Positions 42,799 through 51,888 of a stretch of DNA of 64,000 bases are shown piece by piece. This DNA is from Anaerolineae bacterium. Lineage in GTDB: Bacteria > Chloroflexota > Anaerolineae > Aggregatilineales > Phototrophicaceae. A model generated the notes under the pieces. It saw only the letters and a list, made by a program, of their open reading frames with translations, was not told the DNA's origin and ran no database searches. Every line of letters starts with the position of its first letter. The first letter of the stretch is position 1. Position numbers and translations under genes: made by a program. Location of the stretch: positions 1 to 64,000 of the forward strand of contig JAJECX010000015.1 in NCBI GenBank assembly GCA_022821805.1, read 5' to 3'.

Positions 42799-43821
42799 AT
42801 GCAGCGGCTAGCGATGGATGGCGAGCGCGTTGTCAATGGGAGTCTCATTTTCTCCGTCTTGTTATGCGCCGCCATCATCGCCATGGGTGGCGCTCTCAGT
42901 CAATTTGAGATCATCCCGCATCCAGAAGATGGATTCGTCTATGAATGGCAGCTGGCCGAGCCGACGGCTTGGGGACAGCTTACCGCCTGGCTGGGTTTCG
43001 CCATTCACCAGGCGCTGATTTGGGGCACAATCGCCTACGCGCAAAGCCGCTACAGCAAGCGTGACTACGGCCGCAACCTTCGCCCGGTTAATCTATGGGC
43101 AATTGGCATCAACTTTGTTTTCATCGCGCTGCATTATCTCCAGACCCTATTCTTCTACGATGGCATTGCCCAGGATCTGCCCAGTTGGACGGCGCAATTC
43201 GCAGTGGCGCTGATGCTGATCATCGTCCTCGGCATGGAAAACCAGCGGCGTGGACTGTTTTTCGGACGAAAGGTCGGCTTCCGCCGCGCATTCACCGATG
43301 GCTTGCGCCGGTATCACGGCTACTTCTTCAGTTTCGCTGTCATCTATACCTTCTGGTTTCATCCAATGGCGCCGACTTGGGGACACTTGATTGGCTTTGT
43401 TCATGTCGTGCTGGTGATGACGCAAGGTTCGCTCATGTTTCTGCGCGTCCACTTGAACAAGCGCTGGATGTTCCTGCTGGAGATTCTGGTGCTGCCGCAT
43501 GCCGCTCAAGTCGCGCTAAATCAGGGCAACGACATCTGGCCGATGTTTTTCTTTGGCTTCGCGGCCATCTTCCTGGTTACACAGATGCACGGCTTGCGCT
43601 TGAAACCTTGGGTTCGCCAGGCATTTTATGCTTCGTTCCTGCTGCTCACCTTGTATGTGTACCTGGTCTTGCGGGAACCCTACCAGGTCAACGAGGTCGC
43701 GCGCATCCCGCTGATCGAATATCTGACGCTGTTTGTCATGTATTGGATTTATGTTGTGGGCGCTTGGGTCGGCAGCCGGATTCGCGCGCTGACAGCCTTT
43801 GAGGCTGGCGGGCTCAGCTAA
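42799..43821 (+). CDS. Integral membrane protein of unknown function
   Basis: A 340-residue protein with about nine hydrophobic segments and little outside the membrane. It does not match a family I can name. Visible are a loop with HPEDGFVYEWQLAEPTAWGQL after the first span, and repeated aromatic and His residues inside the spans (ALHYLQTLFFYDGI, FWFHPMAPTWGHLIGFVHVVLV, LVLPHAAQVALNQGNDIWPMFFFG). The buried His residues could bind metal or heme, which is only a thought. It lies alone on the plus strand between proA and the Uma2 pseudogene. It starts at an ATG with GGAG nine bases before it. Confidence 0.65.
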   Translation: MQRLAMDGERVVNGSLIFSVLLCAAIIAMGGALSQFEIIPHPEDGFVYEWQLAEPTAWGQLTAWLGFAIHQALIWGTIAYAQSRYSKRDYGRNLRPVNLWAIGINFVFIALHYLQTLFFYDGIAQDLPSWTAQFAVALMLIIVLGMENQRRGLFFGRKVGFRRAFTDGLRRYHGYFFSFAVIYTFWFHPMAPTWGHLIGFVHVVLVMTQGSLMFLRVHLNKRWMFLLEILVLPHAAQVALNQGNDIWPMFFFGFAAIFLVTQMHGLRLKPWVRQAFYASFLLLTLYVYLVLREPYQVNEVARIPLIEYLTLFVMYWIYVVGAWVGSRIRALTAFEAGGLS

Positions 43822-43827
43822 GCCCGC

Positions 43828-44400
43828 TCAGCGGTTAAACAACCGGCGCAAGTCCAACTCGAACCCAGGCAGCACATCCTCTCAGGAGAGCGTGCCATTA
43901 GGCTCGAGGGTTTGACTTTGGACTTGCCCATCCTCTCCTAAGCGACGGACTTCGGCAATCCGCTGCATTGGGTTAATGAGCCAAACCAATTGCGTCCCGT
44001 TGCGCAAGTAAATCAAGGCTTTGCCACGAAGTTCGGTGACTGTGTTGCTCGGTGAAGCGATTTCCACGGCGAGGTCCGGCATGAAGCCAGCGAACGTTTG
44101 CGGAATCGGATTTGGCATCCTAGCCTTCGAGACGAACGCGACATCGGGCGCATACAAATTGTGCCGATCATCAGACAGAAAGAATCCCGCCTCAACAAAT
44201 GAATAGCCCAAGCCCATTTCTTCCGCAAAATCTCCAATCATTCTGTCAATTCTTGAAGCAAGCCATGAATGCAGCAAATTTGTCGGCGACATTTCGCAGA
44301 GTTCTCCATTGATTAACTCATATTTTCTGTCTCTCTCGCCGTCCCAACCCTGCAACTCCAAGACATCATCCACGGTATACAGGCGCTTCTTGATTTCCAT
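43828..44400 (-). pseudogene. Uma2-family endonuclease-like gene with premature TGA
   Basis: The ORF track ends this gene at a TGA (43882-43884) after 172 codons (EPNGTLS). The same frame goes on for 17 more codons, EDVLPGFELDLRRLFNR, to a second TGA at 43828. That is the conserved end of Uma2 (DUF820) proteins, where the broken position is normally Gly (LSGEDVLPGF). A single GGA-to-TGA change explains it. The body is typical: YTVDDVLELQG, RKYELINGELCEMSPT, APDVAFVSKARMP and the PD-(D/E)XK-like PDLAVEIASPSNTVTELRGKALIYLRNGTQLVWLINP. Uma2 proteins are common in Chloroflexota and cyanobacteria and are thought to be nuclease-fold. The shortened protein might still fold. Confidence 0.85.
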
Positions 44401-44478
44401 ATCTCTGCGCGTCCTTGTCCCATCTACACCGATTCTAACACGGTGAGGGAAAGATTGATCATTCTGCGCGAATTAGCC

Positions 44479-45573
44479 CTACAGCAGCGCCAGGTTATTG
44501 CGATGCAGCGCCGCATCGCCATAGCTATAGCCGAGGATATCGACAATCTCGCTCGATTTGAGGCCGCAGATCTTGCGTAAATCCGCGCTCTGATAATTGC
44601 TCATCCCATGCGCGATCGCGCGGCCCTCCGGTGTTAGCACCGTCAGCGTCGCCCCGCGCTCAAACTCGCCTCGCACCTCGCGAATGCCAACCGGCAGCAG
44701 GCTCGCGCCGCCGCGCAGCAAGACCTTGGCCGCGCCCGCGTCCACCACCAGCGAACCCTGCGTGCGGTCGGTCAGCAGCCAGCGTTTGCGGCTCTCCGAC
44801 CGATCCTTGGCTGCCTGAATCCGCGTGCCCAGTTTCTCGCCCGCCACCAGCCGCCGGACTACCTCATGCTCGCTGCCGCTGGCGATGATGGTCTCGATGC
44901 CGCTGCGGCTGGCGATCTGCGCCGCTTGAATCTTGGTGACCATGCCACCGGTCCCGATATTGCTGCCGGCGCCCCCTGCCAGTTCAAATAGTTCATCGGA
45001 TACCTGCGAGATATTCTGTATCAGCGCCGCTTCCGGATTCTTGCGCGGATCATCGGTGAAGATGCCCGGCTGGTCGGTGAGGATGATCAGCAGATCAGCA
45101 TCAACCACGCTGGCCACCAGCGCCGAAAGATTGTCGTTATCGCCAACGCGGATCTCTTCCGTGGCGATCGTGTCATTTTCGTTGACAATGGGGATGATGC
45201 GCTGCTCGATAAGCGTGTCCAGCGTATCGCGCGCATTGAGGTAACGCATGCGGTGGCTGAGGTCATCGCGCGTCAGCAGGATCTGCGCCGCCGTGATCTC
45301 GAATAGGTCAAACAAGTCCTGATATATGCGCATCAGATGGCTTTGACCGACCGCGCTGAGCATTTGCTTCGCCGGCACCGACTTGCCCAAATCGGGGAAG
45401 TCAAGCTTGCTGCGGCCCGCCGTCTGCGCGCCCGACGAGACGACAATGACCTCGTAACCCTGCTCGTGCAAAGCCGCTACCTGCTGCGCCAACTCCAGCA
45501 TGCGCTGAAGATTCAGATTAGGCGTGCCCTTGGTTAGCACGCTGGTGCCCAGTTTGAGGACGATCCGTCTCAT
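44479..45573 (-). CDS. proB: Glutamate 5-kinase
   Basis: A 364-residue ProB, first step of proline synthesis. The amino-acid kinase domain begins RRIVLKLGTSVLTKG and has VIVVSSGAQTAGRSKL, IPIVNENDTIATEEIRVGDNDNLSALVASVVDADLLIILTDQPGIFTDDPR and GTGGMVTKIQAAQIASRSGIETIIASG. The C-terminal PUA domain (GSLVVDAGAAKVLLRGGASLLPVGIREVRGEFERGATLTVL) is present, as in the feedback-regulated full-length form. Its partner proA lies downstream on the same strand but not adjacent. Confidence 0.95.
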   Translation of the reverse strand: MRRIVLKLGTSVLTKGTPNLNLQRMLELAQQVAALHEQGYEVIVVSSGAQTAGRSKLDFPDLGKSVPAKQMLSAVGQSHLMRIYQDLFDLFEITAAQILLTRDDLSHRMRYLNARDTLDTLIEQRIIPIVNENDTIATEEIRVGDNDNLSALVASVVDADLLIILTDQPGIFTDDPRKNPEAALIQNISQVSDELFELAGGAGSNIGTGGMVTKIQAAQIASRSGIETIIASGSEHEVVRRLVAGEKLGTRIQAAKDRSESRKRWLLTDRTQGSLVVDAGAAKVLLRGGASLLPVGIREVRGEFERGATLTVLTPEGRAIAHGMSNYQSADLRKICGLKSSEIVDILGYSYGDAALHRNNLALL

Positions 45574-45661
45574 TCGCTGCCCCCTGTGGCTGGCATTCTA
45601 TGGCGGATTGCCTAAAGTTAGTAGGCAGAACCGATTGCGCAGGCCAGGCTCGCCTTCAGTT

Positions 45662-46810
45662 CTATCTCATCAATTGCAGCGCGTAGCCCAGCCGCAGCGC
45701 TGCCCGCCGCGTGAGCTCTTTCGCGTCCGCCAGCGCCGCCTCGAGCGACATCGGCTTGTCCACGATGGAGAAAGCCGCCTGCACACCGGCTTCATGCAGC
45801 AAGCGGTCATCGATATTCAATCCGCCGACGATGGCGATGGTGGGAACTCCGTATTCCGCCGCCAGCTGCGCCACGCCCAGCGGTCCCTTGCCATCGAGCG
45901 TCTGAGCATCGATCTGTCCCTCGCCGGTGACTGCCAGCGCGCAATCCTCCAGTTTCTCGCGAAAGCGATTATGCGCCAGCGCCAGGTCGATCCCCGACTC
46001 CAGCCGGCAGTTGAGAAAAGCCATAAGACCGGCGGCGAAAGCGCCAGCCGCGCCGCCTCCCTGTACCGCCCGCACATCGGCTCCGCGCTGCTCATGCACG
46101 ATGGTGAAACAATGACGCAGATTGCGCTCGAGCAGCTCGACCATCGCCTGGTCGGCGCCTTTCTGCGGACCGAATACGCGCGCCGCGCCCCGCTCGCCCA
46201 AGGTTGGATTTTCCACATCGGACGCGATCACGATTTCGACATCGCGCCAAAGCTTATCCAGTCCGCTGTCATCAATGGTTGCGAGCTCCGAAAGACCGCC
46301 ACCGCCATAGGCGATGGCATTCCCATCGGCGTCCAACAGCTTTAGTCCCAACGCGCTCAGGCAGCCCATGCCGCCATCGACTGTGGCGCTGCCGCCCAAG
46401 CCGATGATGATCCGCTCGACGCCGCGCGAAAGCGCATCCGCCATCAACTGACCGGCGCCATAAGTGCTCGCGACCAGCGGATTCAGCTCGGCCGGCGCCA
46501 GCAGCTCCATACCCGACGCCAGCGCCATCTCAATGACCGCTGTTCGTCCCTGTTCGATCAACCCGTATTCGGCTTCTATCGGCCGCATCAGCGGATCCGT
46601 CACTGGCAGCGATATCCGTTCGCCGCCGGTCGCCAGAAAGGCATCCAGCGTCCCATTGCCGCCATCGGCGATCGGCAGCTGCTCGATTACCGCGCCCAAG
46701 CCCGACTCGTCCAGCCCGCGAGCGATAGCGGCGCAGGCTTCAGCCGCGGTCAGGCTCTGCTTGAAGGCGCCAGCGGCAACCAGGATGCGTTCGCGCTCTC
46801 TTTCGTTCAT
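45662..46810 (-). CDS. Glycerate kinase (GarK/GlxK type)
   Basis: About 382 residues from the ATG at 46810 (MNERERERILVAAGAFKQSLTAAEACAAIARGL). Family blocks seen are LPIADGGNGTLDAFLATGG, GLGGSATVDGGMGCLSALG, FGPQKGADQAMVELLE, GGGAAGAFAAGLMAFLNCRLESGIDLAL and LAVTGEGQIDAQTLDGKGPLGVAQLA. It phosphorylates D-glycerate, most often to 2-phosphoglycerate in this class. It is divergent from the KDPG-type aldolase across 77 bp. A shared role in sugar-acid breakdown is likely. The ORF has a TTG six codons upstream with no better ribosome site. Confidence 0.92.
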   Translation of the reverse strand: MNERERERILVAAGAFKQSLTAAEACAAIARGLDESGLGAVIEQLPIADGGNGTLDAFLATGGERISLPVTDPLMRPIEAEYGLIEQGRTAVIEMALASGMELLAPAELNPLVASTYGAGQLMADALSRGVERIIIGLGGSATVDGGMGCLSALGLKLLDADGNAIAYGGGGLSELATIDDSGLDKLWRDVEIVIASDVENPTLGERGAARVFGPQKGADQAMVELLERNLRHCFTIVHEQRGADVRAVQGGGAAGAFAAGLMAFLNCRLESGIDLALAHNRFREKLEDCALAVTGEGQIDAQTLDGKGPLGVAQLAAEYGVPTIAIVGGLNIDDRLLHEAGVQAAFSIVDKPMSLEAALADAKELTRRAALRLGYALQLMR

Positions 46811-46887
46811 TGGCAAAAGACGCTCCAAACACTATGATTAACGACGGCAGTCGACCAAATTATATCAGTTTGAGGCAGGACGAAGAG

Positions 46888-47535
46888 ATGGACACTGACA
46901 AGGCGCTACACGCTATCAAATCCAGCGGCATCGTCGCCGGCATGCGCGGCGCCTTCCCGCCCGATGTCGCCCTTCGCGTCGCTGAAGTGCTGATGAACGA
47001 AGGCATAAATGTATTTGAGATGATGATGAACTCGGACGAGCCGATCGCGGCAATGGCGGCGCTCAAAGCCGAATACGGCGCGGATGCTTGCGTCGGCATG
47101 GGCACGGTGCTGAATGTCCAGTCGGCGCATCGTGCGCTCGACGCCGGCGCCGATTTCGTCGTTTCGCCCGCTTTTCAGCCCGATGTCGTGACGGCGGTCA
47201 TGCAGCGCGGCGTACTCATGGGACCGGGCGCTGCGACGCCTTCCGAAGCGGTCGCCGCCTGGGGCATGGGCGCGCCGCTGATCAAGCTCTTCCCGATCGG
47301 CGCGCTCGGCATCGAGTACTTCACCGCGATCTTCGGTCCGCTGAAGCACATGACCTTTATGTGCAATGGCGCCGTAAACGACCAGAACGCCCGCGAGTTC
47401 ATCCGCGCCGGCGCAGTGGCTTGCGGCATGGGCGCCTGGCTGGTCGGCGATGGGACCTGGTCGAAGTCGCGGCTGCGCAGCCGCGCCCGCATTCTTGTGA
47501 ACGCCGTCGAGAGCGGGCGGGCTGGGGTGGGGTAG
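46888..47535 (+). CDS. KDPG/KHG-type aldolase (Eda-like)
   Basis: About 215 residues from the ATG at 46888 (MDTDKALHAIKSSGIVAGMRG), preceded by GGACGAAGAG. A TIM-barrel class I aldolase: NVFEMMMNSDEP holds the catalytic Glu, ACVGMGTVLNVQSAHRALDAGADFVVSPAFQPDV follows, and the Schiff-base Lys lies in PLIKLFPIGALGIEYFTAIFGPLKHMTFMCNGAV. It cleaves 2-keto-3-deoxy-6-phosphogluconate or a similar acid to pyruvate and an aldehyde. It pairs divergently with glycerate kinase. A short C-terminal basic tail (SKSRLRSRARILVNAVESGRAG) is present. Confidence 0.88.
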   Translation: MDTDKALHAIKSSGIVAGMRGAFPPDVALRVAEVLMNEGINVFEMMMNSDEPIAAMAALKAEYGADACVGMGTVLNVQSAHRALDAGADFVVSPAFQPDVVTAVMQRGVLMGPGAATPSEAVAAWGMGAPLIKLFPIGALGIEYFTAIFGPLKHMTFMCNGAVNDQNAREFIRAGAVACGMGAWLVGDGTWSKSRLRSRARILVNAVESGRAGVG

Positions 47536-47565
47536 CAGCAATTTGAAGACGGAAAGCATCATTCC

Positions 47566-50367
47566 ATGATCAAGCTCCGCTCAAACCACCGCCCCCGCCG
47601 CCGCGCCACCGCACCCTGCCTCGTCGCGCTTACCTCCCTGCTCATCACCGCTGCCCTCATCGGCCTCAGCCTCTTCCTCCCGCCAATCAACCTGCCAGAC
47701 CGCCTGCTCGCTGCCCAATTCAGCCCGCTCAACGCCGCAGCGCCCGCCATCGCCCTCGACGCCGAATTCCGCCTTAGCCTGCCGCCCGCCGAGTCCAGCG
47801 CCGACTTTGCCGTCAAGCTACAGCGGCTGACCGCGGACGAGTTCGAATCCGCCGACCCCGAACGATCCCCCTGGCTGGCAGCCGCCCGCGAAGCGCTTCC
47901 TTCATTCTTGACGCTGCGCAGCCCACTCTACGAGATTGAATCCCGTGGCCAGCTGCCATCCGCCTTGAACATAGAATTAGGGACCGGCGCTGTCGAGATG
48001 CCCGAACGCCTCTCGCTCTACGGCTGGAATGGCGAGACCTGGCGCTTCATCTCCTCGGAAGCTGCTGCCGGTATTCTGTATGGCGCCGCCGATTTCACCC
48101 CGCGCGCAGTCGCCGCCTTTGAAATCATCCCGTCCGCGCCAATCGTGTTGATTTCGCAAGAGGTCGCACAAGACCTCGATGACGATATCGCCGAACTCGC
48201 GACTATACTCAGCCCGGCGGGCTTGCGCCCTACAGCAAACGGCGGCTTGATCGGGGGGCTGGCGCCCGGCGGCGACGCCGACGCGCCCTATCTCTTCATG
48301 CCGCTGATTCGAAACTTCGCCGACCCGCGCGCCCTTGATATTTATACAGTCGACGCGCTCATCACAAACCCGCGCCTGCGCGCCGATCATGTCGCTCGCG
48401 TAACCGACTTGGTCATCTACAATCGTTTTGACGGCGTCTTCATCGATTATCGAGGGCTTTCGCCTGTCCATCGAGATGACTTCGCGCGCTTCATCGCGGA
48501 ATTATCGCAGAGCTTCGCGCCGCATGATCTTCGTCTTGGTGTGGTCGTCTCGGCGGAACCTAGCGCCGACGGCGCTAGGGAGAGCGGCGCCTACGATTGG
48601 CGACAACTCGGCGCAGCGGCGGATTATATTCAACTGCGCGCGATCATCGATCCTTCCGCCTTTCTGCCGCAAGGGGCTGGTTCGGTAGCTGAACTTCTGC
48701 GCCAGGCGACCGCCGCGGTCGCCCGCAACAAAGTCTTGCTCGGTTTGAGCGCCCGCTCCGTCCGCGAGGTCGATGGCGTCCAAAGCGGCATCGGCTGGCA
48801 CGATGCCTTCGCCGCCCTCGGCGATGTGATTGTCACCGCTGCTGAGGTCAGCCAGACCGGCTCAATTGAGCCGGGCGCCATCATCCGCGCTTCCCTCAGC
48901 GGATACACAGCGCGCGCCGGCTTAGCGCGCGATATCCAAACAGCCTATATCGAATATCAAGACGAATCCTCCGCCGACATTTCGCGCATCTGGCTCACCG
49001 ACTCCGCCTCCCTTCGCCATCGATTGGATAGCGTCTCGTCCGCTGGAATAGGCGGCGTCGCCTTTGTTGACCTGTTGGCGGGCGATCACAACCGAGACCT
49101 GGCAAATGCAATACGCGAGTTCACCTCCGGGCAGTGGTTCGGCTCGCCACCCTTGCAGCTCAAAGCGCGTTGGTCGATCGAAGGCGCGGACGGCGCGCTA
49201 GATCAAGTTGTGACTAACCTGGACGCCGACCTTGTTTTGACCATGGAGGCGCCCGATGGCAATTACGCCATCAATTGGGCCGCTGTCGCTAAGAGCGACG
49301 CGCAAAGCGCCCGCCGGGGCGCCATCGTACCCCTGTTTCGGCCGACCGCCACACCAACCCCGACGCCAACGCCGATTCCGCGCCCCGTTCTGGCAGCGCC
49401 CAGCAGTCCCCAATACAGCGCCGCCGCGCCGCCGGCCGGCAGCATCAGCATCGAGGTCGGCGGGCACGTCAGCAACGCTGGCAGCGCTCGCGCGCATCAG
49501 GCGATGCGATCGGCGGGCATGACCTGGATGAAAATCCAATCGCGCTATTACCAGCATGGTCCCCCGGATATCGGGCAAGATATCGCAACTGCGCGCAACA
49601 ACGGCTTCAAAATCCTGGTGGGCACTGTGGGCGATCCGGCGGAATTGGCCCGCGGCGGCGACGCTTATATTAATGGCTATACCAATTGGTTGCAGCGGAT
49701 CGCGGGGCAAGGCGCAGATGCCATCGAAGTGTGGAACGAGCCGAATATCGACCGCGAGTGGCCCCGCGGCCAAATCAGCGGCGTCGCCTATGCGCGCATG
49801 CTGGCCACCGCCTATCAGAAGATCAAACAGGTTAATGGCTCAACAATGGTCATCAGCGCCGCGCCCGCCCCCACCGGCGCCGAGAACGCCTTTCCCGGTC
49901 AGGTGATGAACGATGACCGCTGGCTGCGCGAGATGGTCGCTGGCGGCGGACTCAATTATCTTGATTGCGTCGGCGCGCACTATAACGAAGGCATCATCCC
50001 GCCAAGCCAAACTAGCGGCGATCCGCGCCAGGGCGATTATTACACGCGCTACTTCTATGGCATGCTCAACACCTATTACGGCATCACCAGGCGCCCAATC
50101 TGCTTTACCGAATTGGGTTATCTCACTTCCGAGGGCTTACCCGGTTTGCCTTCATACTTTAGCTGGGCGCGGAATGTCACTGTACAGCAGCAGGCGGCTT
50201 GGCTGGCGCAAGCGGCGGCGCTCGCATCACAGAGCGGCCGGGTGCGCTTGCTCATCGTCTGGAATATCGACATCCAGCATTATGGCGCGGATCCGCAAGC
50301 GGGCTTTGCCATTATCCGTCCCGATGGCTCCTGCCCAGCCTGCAGCGCCTTGGCTGGCGCCCGCTAA
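47566..50367 (+). CDS. Exported two-module glycosidase-like protein
   Basis: A 933-residue protein anchored by an N-terminal membrane segment (residues about 17-38). The first module (about 130-570) has a GH18-like stretch, VTDLVIYNRFDGVFIDYRGLSPVHRDDFARFIAELSQSF and LRLGVVVSAEP; a full DxxDxDxE motif is not present, so activity is doubtful. A Pro/Thr linker (PTATPTPTPTPIPRP, about 590) joins a second TIM-barrel module (about 620-930) with DAIEVWNEPNIDREW (acid/base Glu about 725) and ICFTELGY (nucleophile Glu about 847), as in GH5/GH39-type glycosidases. The substrate is unknown. It is the first of three genes with related second modules. Confidence 0.75.
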   Translation: MIKLRSNHRPRRRATAPCLVALTSLLITAALIGLSLFLPPINLPDRLLAAQFSPLNAAAPAIALDAEFRLSLPPAESSADFAVKLQRLTADEFESADPERSPWLAAAREALPSFLTLRSPLYEIESRGQLPSALNIELGTGAVEMPERLSLYGWNGETWRFISSEAAAGILYGAADFTPRAVAAFEIIPSAPIVLISQEVAQDLDDDIAELATILSPAGLRPTANGGLIGGLAPGGDADAPYLFMPLIRNFADPRALDIYTVDALITNPRLRADHVARVTDLVIYNRFDGVFIDYRGLSPVHRDDFARFIAELSQSFAPHDLRLGVVVSAEPSADGARESGAYDWRQLGAAADYIQLRAIIDPSAFLPQGAGSVAELLRQATAAVARNKVLLGLSARSVREVDGVQSGIGWHDAFAALGDVIVTAAEVSQTGSIEPGAIIRASLSGYTARAGLARDIQTAYIEYQDESSADISRIWLTDSASLRHRLDSVSSAGIGGVAFVDLLAGDHNRDLANAIREFTSGQWFGSPPLQLKARWSIEGADGALDQVVTNLDADLVLTMEAPDGNYAINWAAVAKSDAQSARRGAIVPLFRPTATPTPTPTPIPRPVLAAPSSPQYSAAAPPAGSISIEVGGHVSNAGSARAHQAMRSAGMTWMKIQSRYYQHGPPDIGQDIATARNNGFKILVGTVGDPAELARGGDAYINGYTNWLQRIAGQGADAIEVWNEPNIDREWPRGQISGVAYARMLATAYQKIKQVNGSTMVISAAPAPTGAENAFPGQVMNDDRWLREMVAGGGLNYLDCVGAHYNEGIIPPSQTSGDPRQGDYYTRYFYGMLNTYYGITRRPICFTELGYLTSEGLPGLPSYFSWARNVTVQQQAAWLAQAAALASQSGRVRLLIVWNIDIQHYGADPQAGFAIIRPDGSCPACSALAGAR

Positions 50368-50448
50368 TGCGGCGGAAAACTCTCCCGCGCTGACGCAATT
50401 TGATGTAACCTCAAGGAGTCGCGCAGCGGATGCGTCCCAGGACTTGAC

Positions 50449-51888
50449 GTGGTAACCAAGGCTGTACACAAACAGATCCGCGGCTTTGTTTTGATTTGGC
50501 TTGCCATCACTTTCATCATGGTTATGGCTACCTTCCTCGCCATTTACTTTACGTCCAGCGCCGAGCGGCTTGAGGCCGGATCGGGCAATCCGCTGCCTCT
50601 TCTTATCGCCGATGCCGACGAGGCCGAACCGACTGAGGTCATAGTCGTGCTGCCGAGCGCCTCGCCGCTGCCGACATTCGCGCCGACTCCGATCCCGCCC
50701 GAGCCGACCGTGCCCTTGTATATGGAAGAAGTCACGCCCGAGCCTGCTGATACGCCAGTACCCTCATCGACGCCGATACCAACGCCCTTGCCCGTCGATG
50801 TCATGCGCTACGAGGTCGGCATCCAGGTGCAAGAATCGCCCGACTTCAATCCGGTAAACCAGGACAACTGGTATCGCTCGGTCTCAGCGGATCTCGGCAT
50901 GCGCTGGGTGAAGCAGCAAGTGCGCTGGGAGCAGATCGAAAAAGAACAAGGCCAAATAGACTGGCGCCTGCTCGATTTCGTCATGCCCAGCGCCCAGAAA
51001 TTCAACATCAAGATCTTGCTCTCCATCGTCACTGCGCCGGAATGGGCGCGCGAAGCTGACGCCAACCTGGAGCGGCACGGTCCCCCCGCCGATCCGCAGA
51101 ACTATGCCGACTTCGTCGCTGCGATTCTCAATCGCTACCGCGGCCAGATTCACGCCGTTGAAGTCTGGAACGAGCAAAACCTGGATCGCGAGTGGACATC
51201 AGTTCATGGGCTGGACGCGGTCAAGTACGTCGAATTGCTGCGCGCCAGCTACGAAACAATTAAGGCGACAGACCCGGGAATAATCGTCATCAGCGGCGCG
51301 CCTTCGCCCACCGGCATTGACGACGGCGTCCGCGCGGTCGACGACTTCAAGTATATGGAGCGGCAAATCGAAGCCGGCATGCTGGATTGGGCTGATTGCG
51401 TCGGCGCCCACCACAATGGCTATAACGTCAGCCCTGATTATCGGTATCTGGATATCCCCGCTGATCCTTCGGCGCTCTTCACCGGTCCCTTCACCAACCG
51501 GCACCATAGCTGGAGCTTCCGCAGTACGCTGGAAGGCTATGCCCAACGCATCCGCGCGGCCGGGCGCGATACCAAACTCTGCGTAACCGAATTCGGCTGG
51601 CCCTCATCCGAGGATCTTGCGGGCGCGCGCCCAGGTTTCGAATTCTCCCTCGATAACACCCTGGCCGAGCAGGCCGAGTGGATTCCCAAAGCCATGAGCA
51701 ATATGGAAGCCTGGGGCTTCGTCTGGCTCGCATTCGTCTGGAATTTTAATTTCGGTCCCCAAGCCGGCTACGCCATCAGCAACGACAACGTTCCATATTC
51801 ATTGATCGGTCCCGGCTTCACCTTCCGCCCCGCCTACGATTCGATCAGGGCTTGGCAGCAAGACTATCTGGCGCGTGTGGATGCCTGA
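50449..51888 (+). CDS. Membrane-anchored TIM-barrel glycosidase-like protein
   Basis: A 479-residue protein starting at GTG. Residues about 12-34 form a membrane anchor (VLIWLAITFIMVMATFLAIYFT), followed by a Pro/Thr-rich linker (PTFAPTPIPPEPTVPLY, PVPSSTPIPTPLP). The catalytic-like domain (about 120-479) shows WVKQQVRWEQIEKEQGQIDW, AVEVWNEQNLDREW (candidate acid/base Glu, about 240) and LCVTEFGWPSSED (candidate nucleophile Glu, about 378). The barrel resembles the second module of the gene before it and all of the gene after it. It overlaps the next gene by eight bases. An outside-facing sugar hydrolase is likely, target unknown. Confidence 0.75.
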   Translation: MVTKAVHKQIRGFVLIWLAITFIMVMATFLAIYFTSSAERLEAGSGNPLPLLIADADEAEPTEVIVVLPSASPLPTFAPTPIPPEPTVPLYMEEVTPEPADTPVPSSTPIPTPLPVDVMRYEVGIQVQESPDFNPVNQDNWYRSVSADLGMRWVKQQVRWEQIEKEQGQIDWRLLDFVMPSAQKFNIKILLSIVTAPEWAREADANLERHGPPADPQNYADFVAAILNRYRGQIHAVEVWNEQNLDREWTSVHGLDAVKYVELLRASYETIKATDPGIIVISGAPSPTGIDDGVRAVDDFKYMERQIEAGMLDWADCVGAHHNGYNVSPDYRYLDIPADPSALFTGPFTNRHHSWSFRSTLEGYAQRIRAAGRDTKLCVTEFGWPSSEDLAGARPGFEFSLDNTLAEQAEWIPKAMSNMEAWGFVWLAFVWNFNFGPQAGYAISNDNVPYSLIGPGFTFRPAYDSIRAWQQDYLARVDA

